Of a DNA stretch of 64,000 nt, positions 1 through 9,142 are shown piece by piece. The stretch lies in the NCBI GenBank assembly GCA_003151475.1, contig PLXQ01000076.1, forward strand, positions 1 to 64,000, given 5' to 3'. The notes under the pieces were generated by a model. That model ran no database searches and was not told where the DNA came from. It worked only from the letters and a program-made list of their open reading frames with translations. Numbering within the stretch: position 1 is the first letter of the stretch; each line of letters starts with the position of its first letter. A program made the translations under genes and the position numbers. Origin of the DNA: Acidimicrobiaceae bacterium. Lineage in GTDB: Bacteria; Actinomycetota; Acidimicrobiia; Acidimicrobiales; UBA8190.

Positions 1-35
1 GTGGCCGGCGTCCCCGGCCCCCCGGGTGTCGTCAT
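1..35 (-). CDS. Start of a gene downstream of hemE, cut by the window edge
   Basis: Only the first codons are visible, reading [11 protein letters not shown] before the window ends. The ATG overlaps the hemE stop in an ATGA arrangement, which implies translational coupling to hemE. In many actinobacteria hemE is followed by protoporphyrinogen oxidase (hemG/hemY), so that is the likely identity, but nothing in these few residues proves it. Confidence 0.4.
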   Translation of the reverse strand, partial: MTTPGGPGTPA

Positions 36-1096
36 CCCGTCTCCGCCACGGGGGCGGCCACGGCGGGGGACTGCTCGTGGACGTAGCGGACCAACCGCTC
101 GAGGATGGCCGGGTCGGTCTCGGGCAGTACCCCGTGGCCGAGGTTGAAGATGTGTCCGACACCACCACCTCGGGCCAAGACGTCACGGGCCTCTGCCTCC
201 ACCGAGTCCCACGACCCCAGACAGGTGGTCGGATTCAGGTTGCCCTGCACGCCACGGCCGGGCCCGATCCGCCGCCGGGCCTCGTCGAGCGGCACCCTCC
301 AGTCGACCCCGACGACATCGGCTCCGGCCGCGGCCATCAGCGGCAGCAGGTGACCGGTCCCCACCCCGAAGTGGATCCGGGGGACCCCGAGGCCGGCCAG
401 CCCCTCGAGCACCCGCCGGCTGGCCGGCAGCACGCTCGTCTCGTATTCCTCCACCGACAGCGCGCCCGCCCAGCTATCGAAGAGCTGGACGGCCGAGACA
501 CCGGCGGCGACCTGGGATTTCAGCGAGGCCAGGGCCAGCTCGGCCAGGGTCTCGAGCAACCGGGCCCAGAGCCCGGGCTCGTCGGCCATCAGGGCCCGGG
601 TGTGGCGGTAGTCCCGGGAGGGACCGCCTTCGATCAGGTAGCTGGCCACCGTGAAGGGGGCGCCGGCGAAGCCGATCAGGGGCACCCCGAGCGGCTCCAG
701 CTCCCGGGCGAGGATCCGGATCGTCTCGAGCACGTAGCCGGTGTCGGCCTCGGGATCGAGCGGCCGCAGCCGGCCCAGATCGGAGGCGGCCCGGAAGGGC
801 CGGGAGACCACGGGCCCCCGTCCCGGCTCCACGTCGACCCCGAAGCCCACGGCGGCCACCGGCACCACGATGTCGGAGAACAAGATGGCGGCGTCGACGC
901 CGTAGCGGCGGACGGGCTGCAGGGTCAGCTCCGCCGCCAGCTCGGGTTGGCGGATGGCGTCGAGGATGCTCCCCGGTCCGCGAGCGGCGCGGTATTCGGG
1001 CAGAGAGCGCCCGGCCTGCCGCATGAACCAGACCGGCACCCGGTCCGTCGGTTCGCACCGGCAGGCGCGCAGGAACGCCGAGTCGGCGACTGACAT
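32..1096 (-). CDS. hemE: Uroporphyrinogen decarboxylase
   Basis: Cytosolic haem-pathway enzyme that decarboxylates the four acetate groups of uroporphyrinogen III to give coproporphyrinogen III. The protein is 354 residues, normal for the family. It has the signature [15 protein letters not shown] near residues 22-36, the FSDI segment with the pyrrole-binding Asp near residue 73, and the [10 protein letters not shown] segment. A longer reading frame extends upstream, but the ATG at 1096 is preferred because a TAGCGT hexamer lies exactly 7 bases before it. That suggests a leaderless message. It is divergent from the HelR-like gene and overlaps the next gene by ATGA. Haem made here would serve the cytochrome genes nearby. 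Confidence 0.95.
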   Translation of the reverse strand: MSVADSAFLRACRCEPTDRVPVWFMRQAGRSLPEYRAARGPGSILDAIRQPELAAELTLQPVRRYGVDAAILFSDIVVPVAAVGFGVDVEPGRGPVVSRPFRAASDLGRLRPLDPEADTGYVLETIRILARELEPLGVPLIGFAGAPFTVASYLIEGGPSRDYRHTRALMADEPGLWARLLETLAELALASLKSQVAAGVSAVQLFDSWAGALSVEEYETSVLPASRRVLEGLAGLGVPRIHFGVGTGHLLPLMAAAGADVVGVDWRVPLDEARRRIGPGRGVQGNLNPTTCLGSWDSVEAEARDVLARGGGVGHIFNLGHGVLPETDPAILERLVRYVHEQSPAVAAPVAETG

Positions 1097-1103
1097 CGCG
1101 CCG

Positions 1104-1109
1104 ACGCTA
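1104..1109 (-). promoter_or_regulatory. Leaderless-type -10 hexamer of hemE
   Basis: TAGCGT (minus strand) followed by 7 bases and then the hemE ATG. It matches the actinobacterial TANNNT -10, so transcription would begin at or next to the start codon. Confidence 0.55.
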
Positions 1110-1138
1110 CCCCGGGGGAGTGCCCAGGCACCTAACGG

Positions 1139-1144
1139 TATGAT
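1139..1144 (+). promoter_or_regulatory. -10 element of the HelR-like gene
   Basis: TATGAT, close to the consensus TATAAT, lies 38 bases before the GTG start. It would leave a short leader that contains the purine-rich ribosome site GGGAGAGGAAG. No clear -35 is visible. Confidence 0.45.
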
Positions 1145-1182
1145 CGAGGGTTCACTGCGCGCAGCAGGGAGAGGAAGCGGCT

Positions 1183-3660
1183 GTGGGCGCACACCCCGAG
1201 CTCGATGCGGAACAGGCTCATATCGACCGGGCCTACGAGCGGCTGGACCAGCTTCGGTCCGACGCCGAGGGCCTCTTGCAGTCCGTCCTCGATCAGGGCC
1301 GTGGCGGGACCCACCAATTCCGCGAAGAGCGCGACGTCATCGTCCGCACCAGCCTGGCCCGCCTCGACCAGCTCGACATCGGCGAGCAGGCGCTCTGCTT
1401 CGGCCGTATCGACCGCTGCAGCGAGGACGACACCGTCGAGAGCTTCCACATCGGCCGCCTCGGCATCTCGGGCGACGACGTCGAGCCCCTGGTCGTCGAC
1501 TGGCGGGCCCCGGTGGCCGAGCCCTTCTACCGGGCCACCGGTCGCGAGCCCATGAACCTGGTCCTACGCCGTCACCTGGCCGCCCACGGACGGCGGATCG
1601 TCGGCATCGAGGACGAGCGCTTCGGAACGAAGCCCCTCTCCGACGGCGCCGCCGCATCGGCCGACGGCGCTACATCCACCGATGACCTTGACGACTCGGC
1701 CGAGGAAGCGGCCCTCGAGCTCGGCGGTCCGGGGGCGCTGCTGGCCGCCTTGGAGGGAGCCCGCACCGGCTACATGCGCGACATCATCTCCACCATCCAG
1801 CGGGAGCAGGACGAGATCATCCGGGCCCCGCTACCCGGTGTCCTCGTCGTCCAGGGCGGCCCGGGGACGGGCAAGACGGCGGTCGCACTGCACCGGGCGG
1901 CCTATCTCCTCTATACCCACCGCTTCCCCCTCGAGCGCCAGGGCGTCCTCGTCATCGGCCCCAATCCGCTCTTCCTCCGCTACATCGAGCACGTCCTGCC
2001 TTCGCTCGGTGAGAGCGGGGTCACCTTGTCGACGATCACCGGCATCGTCCACGGCGTCCAGCAACGCGCCGCCGAGGCTCCGGCCGTGGCCCGCCTGAAG
2101 GGTGAGGCCCGGATGGCCGACCTCGTCACCCACGCCGTCCGTACCCGCCAGCGACCGCTGCGCCAGAGCGTCGACGTCCCTTACGGGGCCACCGTCCTGC
2201 ATCTCACCTCTGACGTCTCGGCGTCGGTCATCGCCGCCGCCCGGCGCCGGCCCGGCACCCATAACGCCCGCCGCCGTTTCGTCGAGCAGCTGGTCATCCG
2301 CCGCCTGGCCGACGACTACCAGCGCGCCATGCGCATCCACCGCGGATCGGATCTGCCCCCCGAGCCCTGGCTGCCCCCGGCCGGGGCCACCTCTCCGGAC
2401 GCACCGCCGAACGGCTCACCCACGACGAGCCCGACAGAGCCGGCCGCCCCGCCCACCCTCTTCGATCCCGCCGCCAGTCACAACGGCCACGCGGAGAACG
2501 CCCCCACCGAGAACGGCGCCCACGCGGAGAACAGCGCTCCCGCAGAGAACGATGCACCCGTTGGTGCGGGGCCGGCCAGTAACGGCCACGGCTCGTTCGA
2601 CGGCTACGGCATAGCGACGGACATCGACGAGGACGACGGTTCTCCCGAGGAGCCCGTCTTCGATCTGGCCGAGTTCTCCCGCCAGATCCGTCAGCTCCCG
2701 CAGCTCAACGAGGCGCTCGACCGGATGTGGCCCCGGCTGAGTGCCGAGGAGCTCTTGCACGACCTCTTCGGATCCCCGCCGCTTCTGGCCCTGGCCACCC
2801 GGGGTGTCCTCAGTCCTGCCGAGCAGGCCACCTTGGTCCGCGACCGGAGCACGGCCCTGTCCGAGATCCCCTGGACGGCGGCGGACCTGGCCCTGATCGA
2901 CGATGCCCGGGTTCTGTTGGGCCAGCGTCGGGGGCGCGCCGGGGCGGGATCGGAGCCCGACGACGGACCGCGCACCTACGGCCAGATCGTGGTCGACGAG
3001 GCTCAGGACCTCTCTCCCATGCAGTTGCGGATGGTCTCGCGGCGATCGCTCTCGGGTTCGGTCACCGTCGTCGGCGACATCGGTCAGGCCACCGGCCCCT
3101 GGGCCCCTTCCAGCTGGGACGAGGTCACGGCGCATCTCCCCGGGGAGCGGCCGCCCCGGCTCGTCGAGCTCACCGTCAGCTACCGGACCCCGGCCGAGGT
3201 GGTCGAGGTGGCGGCCCGGGTGCTGGCCGAAGCGGCCCCGGCCCTCTCCCCGCCCCGGCCCGTCCGCCGCTCGGGCCATGCGCCGGTGTTTGTCGACGCC
3301 CCCGGCGATCTGGCCGCCGCCGTCGTCGGGGCCGCCGCCGACCTCGTGGCCGAGGTCTCTCCCGGCACCGCCGCCGTGCTCGCCCCTGCTTCGCTCGTGG
3401 GCGAGTTGGCCCTGGCTCTCGACGACGCCGGCTACCAAGCCATCGATCCCCGCCGCGACGGCCTCGGATCGCCGCTCAGTCTGCTGCCCGTCGATCTGGC
3501 CAACGGTCTCGAATTCGATGGTGTCATCGTGGTGGAGCCGGCGGCCATCGCCGACGAATCGCCCCAGGGGCTGCGGGCTCTGTACGTGGCGCTCACCCGG
3601 CCCACCCAGCGTCTCGTCGTCGTCCACGCGCGGCCGTTGCCCGCGTGTCTCCACGACTGA
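1183..3660 (+). CDS. HelD/HelR-type RNA polymerase-associated helicase (UvrD-like superfamily 1)
   Basis: An 825-residue ATPase of the family that binds stalled RNA polymerase and frees it from nucleic acid; actinobacterial HelR members also displace rifamycins. The N-terminal coiled-coil arm is residues 1-60. Walker A GGPGTGKT is near residue 225, followed by the family segment [19 protein letters not shown]. Walker [16 protein letters not shown] is near residue 603, and C-terminal helicase motifs include VVGDIGQAT and TVSYRTP. GTG start with ribosome site GGGAGAGGAAG. Unusual is an Ala/Pro/Asn-rich insert near residues 395-490 with repeated AEN units, which probably forms a disordered loop. 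The family call is firm; HelD versus HelR is not decided. Confidence 0.88.
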   Translation: MGAHPELDAEQAHIDRAYERLDQLRSDAEGLLQSVLDQGRGGTHQFREERDVIVRTSLARLDQLDIGEQALCFGRIDRCSEDDTVESFHIGRLGISGDDVEPLVVDWRAPVAEPFYRATGREPMNLVLRRHLAAHGRRIVGIEDERFGTKPLSDGAAASADGATSTDDLDDSAEEAALELGGPGALLAALEGARTGYMRDIISTIQREQDEIIRAPLPGVLVVQGGPGTGKTAVALHRAAYLLYTHRFPLERQGVLVIGPNPLFLRYIEHVLPSLGESGVTLSTITGIVHGVQQRAAEAPAVARLKGEARMADLVTHAVRTRQRPLRQSVDVPYGATVLHLTSDVSASVIAAARRRPGTHNARRRFVEQLVIRRLADDYQRAMRIHRGSDLPPEPWLPPAGATSPDAPPNGSPTTSPTEPAAPPTLFDPAASHNGHAENAPTENGAHAENSAPAENDAPVGAGPASNGHGSFDGYGIATDIDEDDGSPEEPVFDLAEFSRQIRQLPQLNEALDRMWPRLSAEELLHDLFGSPPLLALATRGVLSPAEQATLVRDRSTALSEIPWTAADLALIDDARVLLGQRRGRAGAGSEPDDGPRTYGQIVVDEAQDLSPMQLRMVSRRSLSGSVTVVGDIGQATGPWAPSSWDEVTAHLPGERPPRLVELTVSYRTPAEVVEVAARVLAEAAPALSPPRPVRRSGHAPVFVDAPGDLAAAVVGAAADLVAEVSPGTAAVLAPASLVGELALALDDAGYQAIDPRRDGLGSPLSLLPVDLANGLEFDGVIVVEPAAIADESPQGLRALYVALTRPTQRLVVVHARPLPACLHD

Positions 3661-3729
3661 CACCACTCACCGACCCAGCTCCGCCACGGTGTTGGCGCGG
3701 AGGGGTCGTCGTCCGCTAGGAAAGACGCC

Positions 3730-4356
3730 GTGACGCAGGCACTGTCGGTGGAACAGACCGCGCCAGGGCAGCGCCACGTCCCCGATCGACCCGCTCTGTT
3801 GGCCGTCGGTGTCATCATCTGGCTCGGCTCGGAGGTCATGTTCTTCAGCGGCCTCTTCGCCGCCTACTTCACCATCCGGGCCAACGCCGGCAACGCCCAC
3901 CTGGTGTGGCCGCCGCTGGCCGGGGAGCACCTCGACTACGTCCAGGCCGGCATCTTCAGCGTCTTTCTCCTGGCGTCCAGTCCCACCTTCCAGCTCGGCG
4001 TCTGGGCCGAGGAGCGCGGCGACAGGAGCGTGGCGCGGAAGTGGATCGTCACCAGCTTCTTTCTCGGCGCCGCCTTCTTGGCCAACACCCTCTACGAGTG
4101 GCACGACTTCGCCTCGCACAACCACGGGCCTTCGCTCAACGCTTACTGGTCGCTGTTCTTCATCATGACCGGCATCCACGGTCTCCACGTGGCCCTCGGC
4201 CTCATAGCCATGCTCTTTCTTCTCGGCCGCATGAAAGGTGAGGCGGGCGACCCCGGGGAGACGAATGTCTATCAAGCGGTCGGCTACTACTGGCACTTCG
4301 TCGACATCGCCTGGATCGGCATCTTCAGTTGCCTGTTCCTACTGAAATCGGGCTGA
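3730..4356 (+). CDS. ctaE: Cytochrome c oxidase subunit III
   Basis: A 208-residue integral membrane subunit of the aa3 oxidase with five predicted membrane helices, the usual actinobacterial length. Family segments include LGSEVMFFSGLFAAYFTIR near residue 35, YEWHDFASH in the middle and TGIHGLHVALGLIAM near residue 140. The GTG start has a good ribosome site AGGAAAG five bases upstream. The stop overlaps the ATG of qcrC (TGATG). As in other actinobacteria, ctaE leads the qcrCAB genes, placing oxidase and bc complex subunits under joint expression for the bcc-aa3 supercomplex. Confidence 0.95.
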   Translation: MTQALSVEQTAPGQRHVPDRPALLAVGVIIWLGSEVMFFSGLFAAYFTIRANAGNAHLVWPPLAGEHLDYVQAGIFSVFLLASSPTFQLGVWAEERGDRSVARKWIVTSFFLGAAFLANTLYEWHDFASHNHGPSLNAYWSLFFIMTGIHGLHVALGLIAMLFLLGRMKGEAGDPGETNVYQAVGYYWHFVDIAWIGIFSCLFLLKSG

Positions 4357-5207
4357 TGACCGGGGAGACGACCAAGGCCATGATGAAGAAGCGACGCCGG
4401 CTCTTTTTCCTGCCCGCGCTGGTTGTCATCGGCGTGGCCGTGGTGGGGCTGCTCAGTCCCGGCACCACTGCGGCGTCGACGTCCACGTCCATGGGCGCCA
4501 TCAACGCGCTGCGCCCGCCGGACCCCATCACCTACATGAAGCTCCCGAAGTCCTACATCACCCCCGGTGAGAATCTCTTCGAGGCCAACTGCGCCAGCTG
4601 CCACGGCGTGGACGGAACCGGTGGCGTGGTCGGCGTGAACCTGGTCGGCCTGGGTCCGGCCACCGCCGACTTCTGGGTGTCCACCGGGCGCATGCCGCTC
4701 GGCAACATCGCCATGCAGCCGATTCAGAAAACGTCGCGCTTCACCCGCAAGCAGACCCTCGAGATCGCCGCCTTCGTCGGCTCGCTCGGCCCCGCCGCCA
4801 AGGGCTTTCCGAGCGGGATCCCCTCGATCAACCTCAAGCACGCCGACCTGACCGAGGGCAACGCCATGTTCGTCCTCAACTGCGCGGCGTGCCACACCAT
4901 CACCGGTTCCGGTGATGCGCTGGCCGACGGCAACTCGGCGCCGACGCTGCACAAGGCCACCGTCACCCAGGCCGTCGAGGCCCTGCGCACCGGCCCGGCC
5001 AACATGCCCCATTTCGGACCCAGACAGCTGACCAACCAGCAGGCGGCCGACGTCGTGGCCTACGTCATGGGACCCATCCAACACCCGAACAACCGCGGTG
5101 GTCTCGGCCTCGGCGGTATCGGTCCCGTGGCCGAGGGCTTCATCGCCCTCTTCATCGGCGTCGGAGGCCTCATGTTGGTGGCCTTCTGGGTGGGGGACCG
5201 GTCATGA
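4356..5207 (+). CDS. qcrC: Dihaem cytochrome c subunit of the bcc complex
   Basis: Membrane-anchored cytochrome cc, 283 residues, which carries electrons from the Rieske centre to CtaC and replaces soluble cytochrome c in actinobacteria. Two CxxCH haem sites are visible: CASCH at residues 79-83 and CAACH at 176-180. A basic stretch followed by a hydrophobic segment (residues 11-37) is the export signal/anchor, and a C-terminal helix near residues 258-280 anchors the protein. The start was set at the ATG overlapping the ctaE stop; ATG codons at 4380/4383 just before the basic stretch are alternatives. It overlaps qcrA by ATGA. Confidence 0.95.
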   Translation: MTGETTKAMMKKRRRLFFLPALVVIGVAVVGLLSPGTTAASTSTSMGAINALRPPDPITYMKLPKSYITPGENLFEANCASCHGVDGTGGVVGVNLVGLGPATADFWVSTGRMPLGNIAMQPIQKTSRFTRKQTLEIAAFVGSLGPAAKGFPSGIPSINLKHADLTEGNAMFVLNCAACHTITGSGDALADGNSAPTLHKATVTQAVEALRTGPANMPHFGPRQLTNQQAADVVAYVMGPIQHPNNRGGLGLGGIGPVAEGFIALFIGVGGLMLVAFWVGDRS

Positions 5208-6178
5208 GCGACCACGGGCAGGGGACAACGACGCAGCCGCCGGGCTCGGGCGACGCCGGACACGAGGACGTGGCCCTTTCCATCGCCTCCTTCGACGACC
5301 CCCATCTGCAGCCCCTGGCCAAGAACCCCCGCCGGGCCGAGCTCATGGTGGCCGTTCTCCTTCTCATCGGTGTGGCCGGCTTCGCCTCCTACGGCGGCGT
5401 CTACTGGGTGGGCGGCCAGACTCAGCTCGAAGGCATCTTCCTGGGTGTCGGCCTGTTCGGCTTCGGCTTCGGCCTCTCGGCCTGGGGCAAGTACCTGCTC
5501 CCGCGCGGACCATTCGTGGAGGACCGCCACTCCTTCGCCTCCAGCGAGATCGAGATCGAGGCCATGACGGCCGCCGTGGTCGACCGGGGCACCATGGTCG
5601 TCCGGCGCCGGGGATTCCTGGGCGGCCTGCTGGCGGCGGGGTCGGGCATCATGGGCGTCGTCCTCGGCTTCCCGCTCCTGCGCTCACTCGGTCCCGTTCC
5701 CAAGAAGACCCTCGACCGCACCAACTGGGCGGTGGGGAGCTACCTGGTGGACATCACCGGTCGCCGCATCCACAAAGCCGACATCGAGGTGGGTGGGGCC
5801 ATCACCGTCTTCCCCGAGCGCTTCGTCGACTCGGAGAACGCCCAGGCCGTCGACCAGACCATGCTCATCCGTCCCCAGGCCAACCCCTGGCCGGCGCCGC
5901 CGGGACGCGAGGGCTGGACCCCCGACGGATACGTGGCCTACTCGAAGGTCTGCACCCATGCCGGCTGCCCGGTGGGGCTCTACCAGGAGCAGCTCTACCA
6001 GTTGCTCTGTCCCTGTCACCAGTCGCTCTTCAACGTCCTCCAGGGGGGCAAGCAGGTCTTCGGGCCGGCACCGCGGCCGTTGCCGCAGTTGCCGCTGATG
6101 GTCGACAAACAGGGGTTCCTGCGCTCGCAGAGCGGCTACCTGGAGCCCATCGGCCCCGGCTTCTGGGAGCGCTCATGA
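5204..6178 (+). CDS. qcrA: Rieske iron-sulfur subunit of the bcc complex
   Basis: A 324-residue membrane protein that passes electrons from menaquinol to QcrC through a [2Fe-2S] centre. Cluster ligands are visible as C250/H252 in CTHAGCP and C269/H272 in LLCPCHQS, with C255 and C271 placed for the stabilising disulfide. Several hydrophobic segments precede the Rieske domain (near residues 47-90 and 145-165), matching the three-helix actinobacterial form rather than the single-helix proteobacterial form. It overlaps both qcrC and qcrB by ATGA, so translation of the three is probably coupled. Confidence 0.95.
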   Translation: MSDHGQGTTTQPPGSGDAGHEDVALSIASFDDPHLQPLAKNPRRAELMVAVLLLIGVAGFASYGGVYWVGGQTQLEGIFLGVGLFGFGFGLSAWGKYLLPRGPFVEDRHSFASSEIEIEAMTAAVVDRGTMVVRRRGFLGGLLAAGSGIMGVVLGFPLLRSLGPVPKKTLDRTNWAVGSYLVDITGRRIHKADIEVGGAITVFPERFVDSENAQAVDQTMLIRPQANPWPAPPGREGWTPDGYVAYSKVCTHAGCPVGLYQEQLYQLLCPCHQSLFNVLQGGKQVFGPAPRPLPQLPLMVDKQGFLRSQSGYLEPIGPGFWERS

Positions 6179-7764
6179 GCACGACGGCTCCCCCCACCGC
6201 GAGCAACGGTTCGGCCAACGGCGGTTCGGCCGACGGCAAGGCGCTGGGCAAGAAGCAGCCGAAGCCCGTCGACGGCACCGTCCGCTGGCTGGACGACCGC
6301 CTCGGTATCGCCAAGGGCGGCCGCGTCTTTCTGGACAAGATCTTCCCCGACCACTGGTCGTTCCTGCTCGGCGAGATCGCCCTCTACTCCTTCATCATCC
6401 TGCTCGCCACCGGCGTCTTTCTGTCGTTGTACTTCGTACCGTCGGCATCGACGGTGATCTACCACGGCGCCTATGTGCCTCTGCGGGGGGCCAAGATGTC
6501 GGCCGCCTACGCCTCGTCGCTCAATCTCTCCTTCGAGGTGCGAAGCGGTCTCGTGATCCGTCAGATGCACCACTGGGCGGCCGACGTCTTCGTCGGGGCC
6601 ATCGCCGTCCATATGGCCCGGATCTTCTTCACCGGTGCCTTCCGCCGGCCGCGTGAGCTCAACTGGTTCGTCGGCGTCACCTTGTTGACGTTGGCCATAA
6701 TCGAGGGCTTCCTCGGTTACTCGCTGCCCGACGACCTCGTCTCGGGGACCGGCATCCGGATCGCCTACTCGATCATCTTGTCCATCCCCGTCGTCGGCAG
6801 TTACCTGGCCACCTTCGTCTTCGGCGGCAACTTCCCCGGCGACGGGACGATCATCCCCCGCTTCTTCATCCTCCACGTCCTCATCGTCCCCGTCATCATG
6901 GGTGGGTTGATCGCCGCCCACCTGGGCCTGCTCGTGCGCCAGAAGCACACCCAGTTCCCCGGCCACGGTCGCACCGAGAACAACGTGGTGGGTACCCCCA
7001 TGTACCCGACCTTCATCTTGAAGACGACGGGTTTCCTCTTCATGGTGGCGGGCGTGCTCTGGGCCCTCGGCGGTCTGGCCCAGATCAACCCGATCTGGCA
7101 GTTCGGCCCCTACGAGGCCACCCGGATCAGCTACGCCGTGCAGCCCGACTGGTACATGGGGTGGCTCGACGGGGCGTTGCGGATCATGCCCAGCTGGGAA
7201 TTCAGGGGCTTCGGCCACACCATCCCCTTCGTGGTGTTCCTGCCCGCCGTGCTCTTCCCCGGGCTCACCTTCAACCTCTTTTACCTCTGGCCCTTCATCG
7301 AATCGCGCGTCACGGGCAACCGGGCCCCGCACAACCTGCTCGAGCGTCCCCGGGACAGGCCCCTGCACACCGCCGTGGGGGCAGCCGGGCTGGCCTTCTA
7401 CTTCATGCTCTTCTCCGCCAGCTCGACCGACGTCCTGGCCAACTTCTTCCAGATATCGCTCAACACGGTGCTGTGGTTCTTCCGCTTCGCCGTATTCATC
7501 ATTCCCATCATCGTGGGCTTCGCCACCTGGCAGATCTGCCGGGAGATGGTCGGCGTGTCCGGGATCGGCAAGCGCAAGCGGGCCGTCATCGTCACCCGGT
7601 CCGCCACCGGCGAGTACGCCACCCATGAGACCGAGCCCCGTCCGGGTGACGTCCACGAGGAGCTGCCCCCCACCAAGGTGCCCGACTTCGTCGAGGCCGA
7701 ACCCGAGCCGGTCGGTGCCGCCGGCGAGGGGCAGGGGGTCCGGCGCGTCCCGCGCGAGCTCTAG
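6175..7764 (+). CDS. qcrB: Cytochrome b subunit of the bcc complex
   Basis: A 529-residue integral membrane subunit with the quinol oxidation and reduction sites and two b-type haems. Haem ligands lie in RQMHHWAADVFVGAIAVHM and in the ILHVLIVP...AAHLGLL segment. The Qo-site motif appears as PDWY at residues 324-327, the actinobacterial variant of PEWY. The first 40 residues are a Gly/Ser/Lys-rich cytoplasmic tail, and the C-terminus is a charged tail of about 90 residues. A much longer open frame runs upstream through qcrC and qcrA but is not real; the ATG overlapping the qcrA stop is used. This protein is the target site of Q203/telacebec-type inhibitors in mycobacteria. Confidence 0.95.
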   Translation: MSTTAPPTASNGSANGGSADGKALGKKQPKPVDGTVRWLDDRLGIAKGGRVFLDKIFPDHWSFLLGEIALYSFIILLATGVFLSLYFVPSASTVIYHGAYVPLRGAKMSAAYASSLNLSFEVRSGLVIRQMHHWAADVFVGAIAVHMARIFFTGAFRRPRELNWFVGVTLLTLAIIEGFLGYSLPDDLVSGTGIRIAYSIILSIPVVGSYLATFVFGGNFPGDGTIIPRFFILHVLIVPVIMGGLIAAHLGLLVRQKHTQFPGHGRTENNVVGTPMYPTFILKTTGFLFMVAGVLWALGGLAQINPIWQFGPYEATRISYAVQPDWYMGWLDGALRIMPSWEFRGFGHTIPFVVFLPAVLFPGLTFNLFYLWPFIESRVTGNRAPHNLLERPRDRPLHTAVGAAGLAFYFMLFSASSTDVLANFFQISLNTVLWFFRFAVFIIPIIVGFATWQICREMVGVSGIGKRKRAVIVTRSATGEYATHETEPRPGDVHEELPPTKVPDFVEAEPEPVGAAGEGQGVRRVPREL

Positions 7765-7769
7765 TCGCC

Positions 7770-8234
7770 ATGGCGGCGGGTCGGGCCTCCGGTCCGTCTG
7801 CGGCAAAGGCCCGAGATGGGGGTCCGGTGACGGGCCCGACACTGGCCCGCAAGCTCGGGATCCGTCCCGGAGATGTCGTCGCCCTCGTGGGGGCACCGCC
7901 CCTGTGGTCGCCCGGAGAGCTGCCTGACGGGTCCCGGCTCCGTCGCACCCTGCGCGGTCAGGCCGACATTGTCATCTGCTTCTTACACCGGGCGGCAGAG
8001 CTCGAGAAGATCCTCACCCGGGTGGTGCCGGTCCTCGGGCCCGAGGACGCCCTGTGGCTGGCATGGCCCCGCAAGGCCGCCGGTCACGAGAGCGACCTGG
8101 GCGACAACGTCGTCCGTAGCGCGGCGCTCCGCACGGGCCTGGTCGACATCAAGGTGGCGGCCATCGGCGAGGACTGGTCGGGCCTGCGTTTCGTCTGGCG
8201 TCGTGAGCTGCGGGCCAAGGTCGGACGTCGGTGA
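7770..8234 (+). CDS. DUF3052 family protein
   Basis: A 154-residue soluble protein with no known catalytic motif. It matches DUF3052 through the segments LARKLGIRPGDVVALVGAPP, LWLAWPRKAAGHESDLGDN and VDIKVAAIGEDWSGLRFV. The first 25 residues are low complexity, so the true start could be the GTG at 7827. It begins five bases after the qcrB stop and may be read through from the cytochrome operon, although no functional link is known. Confidence 0.75.
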   Translation: MAAGRASGPSAAKARDGGPVTGPTLARKLGIRPGDVVALVGAPPLWSPGELPDGSRLRRTLRGQADIVICFLHRAAELEKILTRVVPVLGPEDALWLAWPRKAAGHESDLGDNVVRSAALRTGLVDIKVAAIGEDWSGLRFVWRRELRAKVGRR

Positions 8235-8250
8235 CAGGGGTTCGTGCCGG

Positions 8251-8284
8251 CGCTGTTGTAACGGCACTGTTGTAACGGCACTGT
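8251..8284. repeat. Short tandem repeat, 14-base unit
   Basis: Two copies of a 14-base unit ending CTGTTGTAACGG (first copy starts CG, second starts CA) plus a partial third CACTGT. It sits between the convergent DUF3052 and HAD genes. Confidence 0.6.
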
Positions 8285-8286
8285 GA

Positions 8287-9057
8287 TCAGTCGGGAAGGA
8301 CGGCCCCGAGCTCGCTGATGCGGTCGACGACGGTCACGTCGCCGAGCTCCTCGGGCAGCGGTCGGCCGTCGGCGATCCAGATGGCCGACATCCCGGCCCC
8401 GAGGGCACCGAGGACGTCGCGCTCCCAGCTGTCGCCCACCATGATCGAAGCCGCCGCTGTCGCTCCCAGCTGCTCGAGTGTCGAGGCGAAGACAGCCGGG
8501 TCCGGCTTGCCGATCCCCATCTCCCCGGAGATGACAACGGCACCGAAGCAGTCGGCCAGCCCGGTGCCCTCGAACTTGAGGCGTTGGATGTCGGCGGGGC
8601 CGTTGGTCAGCAGTCCGAGCGGACGGGTACCGGCGAGGGACCGCACCAACGTGTCGGCCCCCTCGATCAGGCTGTGGCCGTGGCGCTGCGCCTCGATGTA
8701 CCGAGCCGCCATGGCGGCGGCGAGCTCGGGGTCATCGATATCGAGCTCGGCCAGCACCTCGCGCCACACGGCGGGCCGGTAACCGGCGGCCCAGCGGCGC
8801 AGATCGTCGAGCACTGCGTGTCCGCCGTCGAAGGTGGCCCACAACCCTTCCCACGAGGCGATGCCGAGATCGACACAGAGATCGAAGCAAGGCCCGGTAC
8901 GCCAGGCGGCGCGGGCGCAACGCAGCACCAATTCCTCGAACCGCTTCGGATCCTGATCGGGCAGCAGCCCGGCCACCTGACGCAGAGACGAGCGGGCCAC
9001 CTCGACCTCGACGATCAGCGTGTCGTCGAGGTCGAAGATGACGGCGCCGTCGGTCAC
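8287..9057 (-). CDS. HAD-superfamily hydrolase (phosphoglycolate phosphatase/YjjG-like)
   Basis: A 256-residue predicted phosphatase. Motif I is DLDDTL with the nucleophile D9 and acid/base D11, motif II is LLTNGP, the conserved Lys lies in GEMGIGKPDPAVF, and motif IV is MVGDSWERDVLGA. The inserted alpha-helical cap between motifs I and II fits subclass C1 nucleotidase/phosphoglycolate-type enzymes, but the substrate cannot be read from sequence. The GTG start is supported by TACGGT exactly 7 bases upstream and the absence of a Shine-Dalgarno sequence. It is divergent from the exported protein at 9143. Confidence 0.85.
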   Translation of the reverse strand: MTDGAVIFDLDDTLIVEVEVARSSLRQVAGLLPDQDPKRFEELVLRCARAAWRTGPCFDLCVDLGIASWEGLWATFDGGHAVLDDLRRWAAGYRPAVWREVLAELDIDDPELAAAMAARYIEAQRHGHSLIEGADTLVRSLAGTRPLGLLTNGPADIQRLKFEGTGLADCFGAVVISGEMGIGKPDPAVFASTLEQLGATAAASIMVGDSWERDVLGALGAGMSAIWIADGRPLPEELGDVTVVDRISELGAVLPD

Positions 9058-9064
9058 GTCCGCG

Positions 9065-9070
9065 ACCGTA
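9065..9070 (-). promoter_or_regulatory. Leaderless-type -10 hexamer of the HAD gene
   Basis: TACGGT (minus strand), 7 bases before the GTG at 9057. Confidence 0.5.
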
Positions 9071-9128
9071 GTCCTGCCGTTGGGAAGATTTTGGCCTTCT
9101 ACGCAGGATTCCCCTGCTCCGGGTGCCG

Positions 9129-9134
9129 TAGCGT
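9129..9134 (+). promoter_or_regulatory. Leaderless-type -10 hexamer of the exported protein gene
   Basis: TAGCGT, 8 bases before the ATG at 9143; the same hexamer precedes hemE and the gene ending at 59336. Confidence 0.5.
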
Positions 9135-9142
9135 GAGCTCAG

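Noticed and set aside
2480-2580. Repeated units resembling a CRISPR or repeat array
   Set aside because: Units are short, imperfect and in frame within the helicase gene; they are low-complexity coding sequence.
2416-3666. Long minus-strand open frame opposite the helicase
   Set aside because: High GC leaves few stops on the opposite strand; its translation has no family features, while the plus strand shows all helicase motifs.
5098-6174. Upstream extension of the qcrB frame through qcrC and qcrA
   Set aside because: The extension is Arg/Gly/Pro-rich shadow sequence; the real start is the ATG overlapping the qcrA stop.
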